Assembly (NCBI GenBank): GCA_016293205.1
Contig: JAEDES010000003.1
Coordinates: 1-64,000 of the forward strand
Source of the DNA: Bacilli bacterium
GTDB taxonomy: Bacteria; Bacillota_I; Bacilli_A; RF39; UBA660
Reading direction: 5' to 3'
DNA: 64,000 bases
Positions 6,883 to 14,643 of this stretch are shown here, piece by piece. The translations under genes and the position numbers were made by a program. The number at the start of each line of letters is the position of its first letter. Position 1 is the stretch's first letter. Below the pieces are notes generated by a model that was given only the letters and a program-made list of their open reading frames with translations, ran no database searches and was not told the origin of the DNA.

Positions 6883-8178
6883 TTACATTCCTATCTCAAA
6901 GTCATCTTTATTATCATAATCATCGTCTAATTCATTATATTTAGAAATACCATAATATCTTTTATAATCAACATAATCAAATAATTCAGTTTCTTCAGAT
7001 GTCCCAACAGATATATTAATTACATCTTTTTTATCAAAATAATTTTCATCATAATATTGCTTAATTTCACTTGTTGTAATATTTTTTATCATTTCGCTAC
7101 CTAATTGTAGTAATTTTCTAAAAAATCTCTTAATGGTCATTAAAACGTCTTTTAACAAAACATTTAGCTCATTATTTTTTTCATTAAGTTCATAGTTTTT
7201 TATTTTTAAATTTTCAATTTCATTCTTATATAAATTATTTTCTCTTTTTATAGATTGATAGCTTCTCGTGTAACTATCTACTTCTTTATACACTTTTTCA
7301 AGTTTTGGTTGTAAATTCATTACATTAGTAGCATTATCTATAACTTTATTAATACTTTCAAAAGTATCTTTTTTTATTTTTACATACTCCTTATCAAAAA
7401 GGACATTTTTATTAGATTTAATCTTTTCTTTTAAATCATTTACTGATTCATCTAATTTTTGTGTCTTGTTATTTAAATCTAAGTTAAGTTTTTTTGTTAT
7501 TTTTTTTAATTCTTTAATATTTATATTCTCATTATCACTACCTTTAATACCTCTTTCTAAATCAAAGCCTTTTTCAGTTAGTCTTTGATGATATTTGTCT
7601 TGTAATTGAGATAAGTGATTTTTGTCTTTTATATATTGTTTTTTAGAAATTGTATATCTTTCCGTTTTAGTTCTGTTATCATATTTTTTTACAAGTGGAA
7701 TTACAACACAATGAATATGTGGTGTCTTTTCATCGACATGAAGAGTTGAATGTAATATTTGTTCTTTAGTGTAACCTAAATCTTCATAAACAAATTCCAT
7801 ACAAGCATCTGCCCATCGCATTAATTCTTTATTACTCATATTATCAAAGAACTTATTTGATGCTGTAAATAATAATTCATCAGCAACTACATTTCTTGAA
7901 CTATCTACCATAACATTAAATTTTTTCTTTCTATCCTCTCTTTCTGTCTTTTGTTTCTCTAAATGCTCTTTTTGATATTCTTTCGTTATATTATAAAAAC
8001 CTTTAACATATTTCTCTGCTAAAGGCACTAATTCAACATTATATTTACTCATTTCTAACTTTATATCAGGATTAGATTTATAAGCCTGTTTTTCTCTTTT
8101 ATTGTGCGTTCCAATTTGTTTTAAATCACTTAAAGTCATAATTGGTTGACTTCTAAATATTGCATAATTTAAATTCAT
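6883..8178 (-). CDS. mobV: MobV-family relaxase (Pre/Mob, pMV158 MobM-like)
   Basis: This 431-residue relaxase nicks oriT and pilots single-stranded DNA through a helper conjugation system. The N-terminus carries THNKRE with His25, equivalent to the His nucleophile of MobM. A VVADELLFTAS motif and the metal-binding HVDEKTPHIH motif (about residues 147-156) follow, and EKGFDLERGIKGSD matches the family downstream. From residue 220 on it is a Lys/Asn-rich coiled coil with an acidic C-terminal tail, the usual oligomerisation and accessory region. The ribosome site GAGAGGATG is five bases from the start. It lies at the element's right end, 120 bases from the att core. A matching origin is at 3783-3850. 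Confidence 0.95.
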   Translation of the reverse strand: MNLNYAIFRSQPIMTLSDLKQIGTHNKREKQAYKSNPDIKLEMSKYNVELVPLAEKYVKGFYNITKEYQKEHLEKQKTEREDRKKKFNVMVDSSRNVVADELLFTASNKFFDNMSNKELMRWADACMEFVYEDLGYTKEQILHSTLHVDEKTPHIHCVVIPLVKKYDNRTKTERYTISKKQYIKDKNHLSQLQDKYHQRLTEKGFDLERGIKGSDNENINIKELKKITKKLNLDLNNKTQKLDESVNDLKEKIKSNKNVLFDKEYVKIKKDTFESINKVIDNATNVMNLQPKLEKVYKEVDSYTRSYQSIKRENNLYKNEIENLKIKNYELNEKNNELNVLLKDVLMTIKRFFRKLLQLGSEMIKNITTSEIKQYYDENYFDKKDVINISVGTSEETELFDYVDYKRYYGISKYNELDDDYDNKDDFEIGM

Positions 8179-8290
8179 TTATCATCCTCTCTTTCTTTTT
8201 ATATTACGAAAAAAGATACTTAACAATAAGCACCTCAAATCCTTGTATTTATTAATATTTGTAGTCATTTCTTAATTTTTGGATTTTTCA

Positions 8291-8332
8291 TTATCCTCCA
8301 TGACCTGCATCTACAATTACTTTTGTATTCAT
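8291..8332 (-). pseudogene. N-acetylmuramoyl-L-alanine amidase, 5' fragment
   Basis: ATG 8332 follows AGGTGAT by three bases and encodes MNTKVIVDAGHGG before a TAA supplied by the element. It is the missing start of the amidase whose remainder begins at 191. Joining at CATGG gives VDAGHGGNDSGAVNG without a frame change. The 13-residue peptide has no activity of its own. Confidence 0.85.
8294..8310. other. Right attachment site of the integrated element
   Basis: CCATG at 8298-8302 lies in TCCTCCATGACCTG and matches the left copy (TCCACCATGTCCAG) at all but a few positions. The core covers the His and first Gly codons of the amidase GHGG motif. Confidence 0.75.
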
Positions 8333-8358
8333 ATAATCACCTAAAATAATATATGAAA

Positions 8359-8378
8359 AAAGAACCAATTGGTTCTTT
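8359..8378. terminator. Bidirectional rho-independent terminator
   Basis: AAAGAACC-AATT-GGTTCTTT is a perfect inverted repeat with A-rich and T-rich flanks. On the minus strand it ends the small acidic-protein gene and separates it from the interrupted amidase. Confidence 0.85.
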
Positions 8379-8583
8379 ATTTTTGTTTTGATTCAGCTTG
8401 AACTTCTACTTCTTTTTGTTCACCCATCATTTGTTCTAATTCAGATAATTTTTCTCTTGCATATTCTTGTGGAACTCCTGCAATAACATTTTCTAAATCT
8501 TCTTCAAACATTTCATCTTCTTCTATTACAACTTCTTCTAATAGTTGTTCTTCTGTATCTTTATTTTTATCAAATAATTTCAT
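8377..8583 (-). CDS. Small acidic protein, unknown function
   Basis: This 68-residue protein starts at ATG 8583 behind GGAGGT; a longer frame to 8616 is less likely. It is extremely acidic in the middle (EEVVIEEDEMFEEDLENV), with a short helix (YAREKLSELEQMM) and a charged tail. It has no membrane segment, cysteine pair or known motif that I recognise. It follows the CorA gene by 56 bases on the same strand with no obvious terminator between them, so co-transcription is likely. Acidic residues could point to cation or protein binding, but no function is assigned. Confidence 0.6.
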   Translation of the reverse strand: MKLFDKNKDTEEQLLEEVVIEEDEMFEEDLENVIAGVPQEYAREKLSELEQMMGEQKEVEVQAESKQK

Positions 8584-8639
8584 ATTTATACCTCCATTAT
8601 ATATAGAGTATATCATTATTTAATAATATTTGTCTAATT

Positions 8640-9575
8640 TTATAGCATGTCTTTCTTTTTTAGAATTAATGCTACTATTAAGGCAATTACTAAAGATATA
8701 CCTATTACTATTGGAAATGCGTGTTGATATTTTGTTATGTCTCCTAATGGAATGTTCATTCCTAAGAATGAAGAAATCATTGTTGGAATACTCATTACGA
8801 TTGTTGCAGCTGCTAAAAATTTCATAGCAATATTCATATTATTAGATACTATTGTTTCATATGTATCACTTATAGAGTTTAAGATATCTCTATAAATTCT
8901 ACTCATTTCAATTGCTTGTTGTGTTTCGATTGCGGCATCTTCTAGTAAATCTAAGTCTCCTTCATATAATGGAAGGATTGTACCTTTACTTAGTTTTTCA
9001 AGAACTATATCATTTGCTTTTAATGAAGTAATAAAATAAACTAATGTTTTTTCTATTTCTAAGACGTCTACTAAATCTTTATTTTGAGTAGATTTTTTTA
9101 ACACTTCTTCTTTTTGCTCAATTGCTCTATTTACTTTCTTTAATGCTTTTAGATACGCTAAAGCTGTTCTTAGTAAGATTAAAATTAAAAATCTTGTCTT
9201 TTTTGCTGTTCTAAATAATTTTACTTTATCTTGTTTAAAATCATCTAAAATAGATACTTTTTTAGGTGAAACTGTAATTACATAATTATTATCAGTTATT
9301 ATAATACCTAATGGATATGTTGCATATTCATATTCTTCTTCATAATATGGTGTATCTATTACTACTAACGTAGCATTATTATCTTGTTCTACACGTGGAA
9401 GTTCTTCTACGTCTAGCATTTTCATTATTAATTCTTTATTAACTTGTGTTTTTTGAGCTACTTTATCAATTTCATCCATAGTCGGCGAAGTAAGATCTAT
9501 CCAACAATCTGTTGTTATTTTTTTTAATTTCTTAATTTTTTTATCAACTGAATCAGTTTTAAATACTTTTAACAT
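8640..9575 (-). CDS. corA: CorA-family divalent cation transporter
   Basis: This 311-residue CorA-type channel takes up magnesium or cobalt across the inner membrane, working as a pentamer. It has a large cytoplasmic N-terminal domain with a long stalk helix, then two C-terminal transmembrane helices. The signature GMN follows the first (SFLGMNIPLG, about residue 276). The C-terminus is basic (KKKDML), as in the family. ATG 9575 is chosen because AGGAGTGAGG lies just upstream; the longer frame to 9602 would bury it. No M-box or other riboswitch is visible in the short upstream gap. Mg2+ specificity is assumed from the family. Confidence 0.93.
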   Translation of the reverse strand: MLKVFKTDSVDKKIKKLKKITTDCWIDLTSPTMDEIDKVAQKTQVNKELIMKMLDVEELPRVEQDNNATLVVIDTPYYEEEYEYATYPLGIIITDNNYVITVSPKKVSILDDFKQDKVKLFRTAKKTRFLILILLRTALAYLKALKKVNRAIEQKEEVLKKSTQNKDLVDVLEIEKTLVYFITSLKANDIVLEKLSKGTILPLYEGDLDLLEDAAIETQQAIEMSRIYRDILNSISDTYETIVSNNMNIAMKFLAAATIVMSIPTMISSFLGMNIPLGDITKYQHAFPIVIGISLVIALIVALILKKKDML

Positions 9576-9631
9576 AAACCTCACTCCTTTTCTCTCTCGC
9601 ATATTATATCATATTTTGTTGATTTTGCAAA

Positions 9632-9661
9632 TAAAAAAGAAGTTCTGCTATTCAGAACTTC
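9632..9661 (-). terminator. Rho-independent terminator of the Abi-HtrA unit
   Basis: GAAGTTCTG (9639-9647) pairs with CAGAACTTC (9653-9661); read on the minus strand it is followed by a T run. The stem includes the htrA stop codon. Confidence 0.85.
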
Positions 9662-10760
9662 CTAATACTACATCAGCTTTATTTTCTTTTCCATCTCTTA
9701 TGTATGTAATTTCTACTCTATCTCCTGCATTATGTTGATATAATTCATAACGTAAGTATGCAATATCTTTTACTTTTTTACCTGCTAGAGCAGTAATTAC
9801 ATCACCTTTTTTAAGACCAGCTTGTTTAGCTCCACTACCGTCAGTAGTATCTACTACTACAACACCTTCTTTAATATTTTTATCTACTAAAATACTATAT
9901 CTATATAACATTGATGTATCTGTTACATTTAACATGTTAATTCCAAGTACAGGCCATTTAATTTCTTCTTTATTTTCTAGTGCTGAAGCATGACTCATGG
10001 CGTATTCAATTGGAATTGCAAATCCCATTCCTTCAATTTGGTCATCAACTAATTTTAATGAACAAATACCAATTACTTCACCATTAACATTTAATAATGG
10101 ACCACCACTATTCCCTGGGTTGATTGATGCATCTAATTGTAATACTCTCATTACCCAGTCATTACTTGATGATGATACACTTACTGTTACCATTCTTTCT
10201 TTTCCTGATAATATTCCAGATGTAACGCTTCCTCTATAGTCAAATCCCATAGGAGAACCTACTGTAAATACTGTATCTCCTATTTTGGCATTTTCACTGT
10301 TACCAATATTTGCTACTTGTATAACTTCTGATTTAGGAATTCTTAATACCGCTAAATCTAAATATTCATCTCCACCAAGAATTTCTGCATCTACTGTTTT
10401 ATCATTAGACATAACTAATTCAACTTTTTCAATATTTTTTATTACATGTTGATTTGTTAATAAATATCCATACTTGCTATCTACTTTATATACAAATCCA
10501 GTACCAGTTGATGCGATTGAGCCATTTTTATATCCTTGAATTAAAACTGTTGCATCATATATTTTTTCAACAGCAGGAGCTAAAGAATTTTTTTCATATA
10601 CTTGAGTTTCATTCTTTGTAATTATAGTTCCTGTTGTATCTACTAAGTTACTTATTATTGGTGTGAATTTTAATAATCCTAGTGTTATTACTCCACCCAT
10701 AACAAATGCAAATATTACTAATAAAAATAATTTTAAATCATTTTTAATTTTTTTCTTCAT
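9648..10760 (-). CDS. HtrA/DegP-like serine protease, membrane anchored
   Basis: This 370-residue trypsin-like protease acts in envelope protein quality control. It has an N-terminal cytoplasmic stub, one transmembrane anchor (about 11-31), then the protease domain with the catalytic triad His105 (TNQHV), Asp135 (EYLDLAVLR) and Ser218 (NPGNSGGPLL). A C-terminal PDZ domain covers about 275-365 (AKQAGLKKGDVI). Length and order match the HtrA/HtrB/YyxA group of Firmicutes. Its ATG overlaps the stop of the upstream Abi gene by one base (TAATG), so the two are translationally coupled. That pairing is unusual and unexplained. No CssRS-type operator was recognised. Confidence 0.95.
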   Translation of the reverse strand: MKKKIKNDLKLFLLVIFAFVMGGVITLGLLKFTPIISNLVDTTGTIITKNETQVYEKNSLAPAVEKIYDATVLIQGYKNGSIASTGTGFVYKVDSKYGYLLTNQHVIKNIEKVELVMSNDKTVDAEILGGDEYLDLAVLRIPKSEVIQVANIGNSENAKIGDTVFTVGSPMGFDYRGSVTSGILSGKERMVTVSVSSSSNDWVMRVLQLDASINPGNSGGPLLNVNGEVIGICSLKLVDDQIEGMGFAIPIEYAMSHASALENKEEIKWPVLGINMLNVTDTSMLYRYSILVDKNIKEGVVVVDTTDGSGAKQAGLKKGDVITALAGKKVKDIAYLRYELYQHNAGDRVEITYIRDGKENKADVVLGSSE

Positions 10761-11713
10761 TAATTATCTATACTCCTTTCAATTTTTGCTAGGTCTTGCC
10801 AATTTAATGGGAATCCCATTCTATTTAATACTTTTTCTAATTTAATTGTATGTAGATTATAATCTAATGTTTGAACAACATTTTCTAGTTCTAATGACAT
10901 ATTTTTGAAATCTTCTGCTTGAAGCATTTGTTTCATAATAATTATTAGTGCAAATAAGTCGTTTTTACCTTGAACATATTCATTATCTACTTGTTTTAAA
11001 TTTAACATTTTATGATAGATTGTATCATCAATTTCTTTTTGAGTCTTATTTTCATATAGAATATCTTCATGAGCACAAAGATTACGATAGTTTGCAAGTA
11101 TTGGTAAGTAAACAATAAAATTATCTACATCAATTCCATATACTTTTGCAATTTCTCTTTGATCTTCAGGTTTTAAAATAGAATACATCTCTCCTACTAT
11201 TCCAAATGATAAAACCTTAACTAAAATCCAAAGTGGGATATATCCATAGTTTGATACATAGTGTAATGTTGCACTATGTTGAGAACCATTTACTCTAATT
11301 TGTCTTTTCATTTTACTTATTAAATCATTAACTTGTCTTTGACGTGCTGGATCTTGATTAAAGTTTTTATTACGTAAGTAATCTCTTTCACGATATCCAT
11401 ACTTCTTAGATAATTGATATGATGTAATTGATTTTAAGTTATTTTCAATTACTAATAAGTATTTAAAAACAATTGTTCTGAATGAACGGTCAAATAAGAA
11501 TAAACTATACATCTCTTCAAATGTAGTTCCTTCAAGGAACGTTCTATCATCTTTCATAAATAAATGACGATATCCGTTTAAGAAGAAATAATTTTCTCTT
11601 AATAGAATTTGCTTAGTATACTTTTCATCATTTATAGTCATCCCTTTATGTTTGAAGATTTCTACTTGCTCATCTAAGTTTTTAAATTGTTTTTCAACAT
11701 GTTTCTCCATCAT
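10760..11713 (-). CDS. Abi_2 (AbiD/AbiF)-like protein with HEPN RNase motif
   Basis: This 317-residue protein of the Abi_2 family is associated with abortive phage infection and, more broadly, HEPN-type RNA cleavage. Visible family marks are LLRENYFFLNGYRHLF near the start, FLFDRSFRTIVFKYLLVIENNLKS, and the conserved RNLCAH (Arg210 to His215), which fits the catalytic R-x4-6-H motif. The start has a second in-frame ATG one codon later and is otherwise clear. It forms a two-gene unit with htrA and shows no toxin-antitoxin partner. Proteins of this family also occur as stable chromosomal genes, so an anti-phage role is inferred, not shown. Confidence 0.85.
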   Translation of the reverse strand: MMEKHVEKQFKNLDEQVEIFKHKGMTINDEKYTKQILLRENYFFLNGYRHLFMKDDRTFLEGTTFEEMYSLFLFDRSFRTIVFKYLLVIENNLKSITSYQLSKKYGYRERDYLRNKNFNQDPARQRQVNDLISKMKRQIRVNGSQHSATLHYVSNYGYIPLWILVKVLSFGIVGEMYSILKPEDQREIAKVYGIDVDNFIVYLPILANYRNLCAHEDILYENKTQKEIDDTIYHKMLNLKQVDNEYVQGKNDLFALIIIMKQMLQAEDFKNMSLELENVVQTLDYNLHTIKLEKVLNRMGFPLNWQDLAKIERSIDN

Positions 11714-11827
11714 ATTCTCACCTATTATAAATTATAACATATAAATAGAATAAAAGTATGAAAATTTGGTGAATTTATATGTTATAATACAAATACATCT
11801 TTATTTGATGTTAGGAGGGGTTTTTAT

Positions 11828-12799
11828 ATGCCAGCAACAATAACACATGCTTATTTTGCACAAGATGTTTATGAAATACTACCTAGTAAATTTAAAGATA
11901 AATTAGATTGTAGTAGAGTTAGAATGTTCGGCCAAAGTATGGATTCATTATACTTTTATAATTTGTTTTCTATATTACCAGGAAAAAAAATAAGAGACTT
12001 GAATGCATATTTTCATAGAAATAAAACTCAAGAATATTTTATTAACTTAATTAATTATATTAAAGATAATGAATTATATGATGATGAAGATGTTTGTTCT
12101 TATTTAGTTGGATTAATATGTCACTTTGTATTAGATTCAACTATTCATCCATATATTATATATAAAACAGGTATCTGTGATAAGAAAAAGAAATCTACTT
12201 ATAAATATAAAAATATACATGAATTCATGGAAGTATTTTTAGATAATGATATGGTTAGAAGAAGAGAGAGAACAAATCCTTATAAATTTAATATTGGAAA
12301 GTTTTGTTTTAATACTAAGAAGTTTTCTAATGAATTAAATGAAGCAATTGATTATAGTTTTGAAAGTACTTTTAATATTAGAAACATGGGGGATATTTAC
12401 TATAAATCATTAAAACAAATGAAAATGGCTTTAAATTTATTTAGAAAAGATACATATGGATATAAAAGAATTATTTATAAATTTATTGATAGTTTTACTA
12501 GTAAATCTTCTTTAAGATTAGAAAGTGTCAGCTATCATTATCCTTTAAAAGATAAACATAATTTTTTAAATAACAATCATAAATTATGGAGAAATCCTAC
12601 TACTTACGATTTAACTAGTACTGAGAGTTTTGTAGATCTATATTTAAAATCTATAAAGATAGCAAAGGTTATGATATGTGCAAGTTTTGATTATATTGAA
12701 GGAAAAGAGATTGAATTAGAAAAGATAATTTTAAATAATAGTTATGTTCATGGATTAGATTGTAGTTTAGATAAAGAATTAAAATATTTTGAATTTTAA
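11828..12799 (+). CDS. Zinc-dependent phospholipase C-like protein (Zn_dep_PLPC domain)
   Basis: This 323-residue protein has the conserved features of the Zn_dep_PLPC fold: an N-terminal THAYFA with the first His at position 7, a MFGQSMDSLYF segment with the metal Asp, an internal YFHRN, and CHFVLDSTIHPY with further His/Asp ligands near residues 100-110. There is no signal peptide, so unlike secreted clostridial phospholipases it appears cytoplasmic. Such proteins are common in gut Firmicutes and their substrate is not established. A strong AGGAGGGG ribosome site and an extended -10 (TGTTATAAT) lie upstream. The SpoIID-like gene follows in the same direction after 54 bases, so both may form a unit. 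Confidence 0.8.
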   Translation: MPATITHAYFAQDVYEILPSKFKDKLDCSRVRMFGQSMDSLYFYNLFSILPGKKIRDLNAYFHRNKTQEYFINLINYIKDNELYDDEDVCSYLVGLICHFVLDSTIHPYIIYKTGICDKKKKSTYKYKNIHEFMEVFLDNDMVRRRERTNPYKFNIGKFCFNTKKFSNELNEAIDYSFESTFNIRNMGDIYYKSLKQMKMALNLFRKDTYGYKRIIYKFIDSFTSKSSLRLESVSYHYPLKDKHNFLNNNHKLWRNPTTYDLTSTESFVDLYLKSIKIAKVMICASFDYIEGKEIELEKIILNNSYVHGLDCSLDKELKYFEF

Positions 12800-12853
12800 T
12801 TCTTTTTTTGTATAGTTATTTTTATTTTTACCATACTATTTTTAGGTGATTAT

Positions 12854-13909
12854 ATGTTTTATAGATATGAAATTAAAAATAATGGTAAAGAAAATATTTT
12901 ATACTTATATTTAAATATGGCCTATGAATTTTCTAGAGAATTGGTACTTGATGTTAATCATGATGAGATTACTCGTAGAACTAAAAATTTTATTAAAAAT
13001 AATAATATTAATTATGATGGTGATAAAGTATATTTAGTTATAGATGGAATCGTTGTTAAAACATTAGATATTAATAGTGTTAATGAACCTGAAGAAGTTA
13101 ATACTGAACTTAGTTATAGTAATGATAAATTTCTTATTACTTTGAAACTTGATGATAATAAATTTATAGAAGTTACTATGAGAGATTTTTTATTAGGTTC
13201 ATTATCTAATAACATGATATTAGATATGGAAGAAGAAACTATTAAGTCTTTGGCAATTCTTTATAGAACATATGCATATAAGGAGATGGAAGATAAAGGA
13301 TATATTGATATGAATGATGGTATTTGTATGTATAAGCCTATTTCTTACTATAAGATGATTTGGATTGATAATTTTAATTTAATTAAATCTAAATTAGATG
13401 AAGCAATTAATTATACGGATTGTATGTTTATTGTTTATAAAGATAAATATATTTTACCTTTTATACATCTTTGTAATAATGGATTTACTTATGGACATAA
13501 GGATTATCCTTACTTAAAGAAATCTAAAAGTTTGTGGGATATAGGTTCTCCTTATTATATGGATATTAAAGATTTCAATTATGAACAATTTAATAATAAT
13601 TTAAAGTGTAATATTACTAATGCTGATACTATAGAGATACTTGAGATAGATTATAAAGGCTTTGTAAAACGAATTAAGATTAAAGATAAGATTTATACTG
13701 GCGAAGAGTTTAAAAAGGCTCTAGGGCTTAATTCTCTTAATATTAGTATTATTATGAATAAACACTATATTAGAATTATAAGTAGAGGCTTTGGTAATTG
13801 TTTAGGTCTTAGTATATATGGAGCGAATGAACTTGCTAAGAATGATTTAAATTATATAAGTATTTTATTCTATTATTTTAATAATATAAAAATTAATAAA
13901 TATGTATAA
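12854..13909 (+). CDS. SpoIID/LytB-like protein, catalytically degenerate
   Basis: This 351-residue protein matches the SpoIID domain in two blocks. VTMRDFLLGSLSNNM...KSLAILYRTYA (about 108-141) corresponds to the family's V-E-YL-GVV-GEMP...LKAQAVAARTYA. GFGNCLGLSIYGANELAK (about 312-329) corresponds to GHGVGMSQYGA-AK. SpoIID is a lytic transglycosylase of spore engulfment. Here the catalytic Glu of EMP is replaced by Asn120 and the His of GHG by Asn315. There is also no N-terminal signal or membrane segment. It is therefore likely an inactive or repurposed cytoplasmic relative. It follows the phospholipase-like gene behind an AGGTGAT ribosome site and ends in a bidirectional terminator. Confidence 0.7.
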   Translation: MFYRYEIKNNGKENILYLYLNMAYEFSRELVLDVNHDEITRRTKNFIKNNNINYDGDKVYLVIDGIVVKTLDINSVNEPEEVNTELSYSNDKFLITLKLDDNKFIEVTMRDFLLGSLSNNMILDMEEETIKSLAILYRTYAYKEMEDKGYIDMNDGICMYKPISYYKMIWIDNFNLIKSKLDEAINYTDCMFIVYKDKYILPFIHLCNNGFTYGHKDYPYLKKSKSLWDIGSPYYMDIKDFNYEQFNNNLKCNITNADTIEILEIDYKGFVKRIKIKDKIYTGEEFKKALGLNSLNISIIMNKHYIRIISRGFGNCLGLSIYGANELAKNDLNYISILFYYFNNIKINKYV

Positions 13910-13910
13910 A

Positions 13911-13938
13911 AAAAGAACTTCTATTGTGAAGTTCTTTT
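13911..13938. terminator. Bidirectional terminator between the SpoIID-like gene and the type VII locus
   Basis: AAAAGAACTTC and GAAGTTCTTTT form an 11-bp perfect stem with a six-base loop (TATTGT), flanked by A and T runs, serving the convergent genes on both sides. Confidence 0.9.
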
Positions 13939-14151
13939 ATTTGCTTCTGCTAATTTTGCTAAGGCTTTATCGGCATCTCTATATAGTTCTAATGTAGTTT
14001 CTAAATATTTAATATATCTATCTACTACACTAACAAAGTTTTCTAATTCATATGATTCTTTATTTTCTATTAAAGTTGTCACTGTTGCATTACTTGCTTT
14101 TAATTGTTCAATACATTCTGATATTTGATCATATGTTAACTTTCCGATCAT
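13921..14151 (-). CDS. Small helical protein of the type VII secretion locus (candidate EsxA-like)
   Basis: This 76-residue protein starts at ATG 14151 behind GGAAGG; a longer frame back to 14268 only reads through the preceding gene out of frame. It consists of two predicted helices (about 7-30 and 36-70) separated by a short loop. That is the size and hairpin shape of WXG100 proteins, but no WxG turn is present. It is the last gene of the EssC-YukD cluster and starts one base after the preceding stop. It may be a secreted partner or an accessory subunit. Position is the main support for a type VII role. Confidence 0.6.
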   Translation of the reverse strand: MIGKLTYDQISECIEQLKASNATVTTLIENKESYELENFVSVVDRYIKYLETTLELYRDADKALAKLAEANKRTSQ

Positions 14152-14152
14152 C

Positions 14153-14368
14153 TTAAGCACCTTCCTTTTGTGGTTCAGTTGTATGAGCTGGGGCTTGTTG
14201 TTTTTGTGGAGCACCAAATAATTTTGCACCATCAACAACTGCAGATTTTGTTTCTTCAATACTTTCAATTAAAGCAATATTATCATTATCTGGATAATTA
14301 ACTTTTAATTTTGCAGCAACTTCAAATATTTTATTTACTGCAGTTACATATTTATTATAATCTGACAT
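14153..14368 (-). CDS. Small helical protein of the type VII secretion locus
   Basis: This 71-residue protein has a helical first half (YNKYVTAVNKIFEVAAKLKVN) and a second helix (NIALIESIEETKSAVVDGAKLF). A flexible Pro/Gln/Ala tail (APQKQQAPAHTTEPQ) follows. It lies between yukD and the 76-residue gene, separated by nine bases and one base. Small helical pairs next to EssC are typically WXG100-like substrates that form heterodimers; this pair lacks the WxG signature, so the match is by size, fold and location only. The disordered tail is unusual for a substrate core and could be an exposed signal. Confidence 0.6.
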   Translation of the reverse strand: MSDYNKYVTAVNKIFEVAAKLKVNYPDNDNIALIESIEETKSAVVDGAKLFGAPQKQQAPAHTTEPQKEGA

Positions 14369-14377
14369 TGTACCCTC

Positions 14378-14635
14378 CTATATTAGAATGATTCTTGAAC
14401 CATTTTTTAAGTCTGTTTCTCTTACCTTATTATTCACATCATATATTTGACCAGTTTCTTTACTAAAGAAATTAGAATCTTGTCTTGGAGCATATGCCCC
14501 TTCAGTTATTTCATAAAGTGCATCCTCAATTAGTTTTTTTACTGTACCAATAGTCTTATTAATTGGAATATAAAGGTCATATGATTTTTCAATTAATGGT
14601 ATATCTAATTCTACTAATATCTTGTTATTTTCCAT
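14378..14635 (-). CDS. yukD: YukD-like ubiquitin-fold protein of type VIIb secretion
   Basis: This 85-residue protein with a ubiquitin-like beta-grasp pattern begins with KILVELDIPLIEKSYDLYIPINKTIGTVKKLIEDAL and ends with the strand NGSRIILI. YukD/EsaB proteins are small cytoplasmic components or regulators of Firmicute type VII systems and do not conjugate like ubiquitin; no C-terminal di-glycine is present here either. It begins eight bases after the EssC gene, in the order essC-yukD. The gene pair is diagnostic of a type VIIb locus. Confidence 0.8.
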   Translation of the reverse strand: MENNKILVELDIPLIEKSYDLYIPINKTIGTVKKLIEDALYEITEGAYAPRQDSNFFSKETGQIYDVNNKVRETDLKNGSRIILI

Positions 14636-14643
14636 ATTTCCTC

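Larger units (their letters stand above)
187..8302. mobile_element. Integrative mobilizable element (about 8.1 kb), serine-recombinase and MobV type
   Basis: The element is bounded by CCATG repeats at 187-191 and 8298-8302 and disrupts an amidase gene whose halves flank it. Contents in order: large serine recombinase, a 47-residue protein, a winged-helix protein, a second small winged-helix-like protein, a divergent XRE regulator, a MobV-type oriT, two FtsX-like permeases, an ABC ATPase, a secreted protein and a MobV relaxase. There is no type IV coupling protein or mating-pair gene, so it would have to borrow a conjugation system from another element, which fits an IME rather than an ICE. 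It is even more AT-rich than its surroundings. All transfer and recombination genes look intact, so it may still be mobile. Confidence 0.85.

Noticed and set aside
14153..14268. N-terminal extension of the 76-residue type VII protein
   Set aside because: It overlaps the upstream 71-residue gene in another frame, has no ribosome site, and the internal ATG 14151 has a good one.
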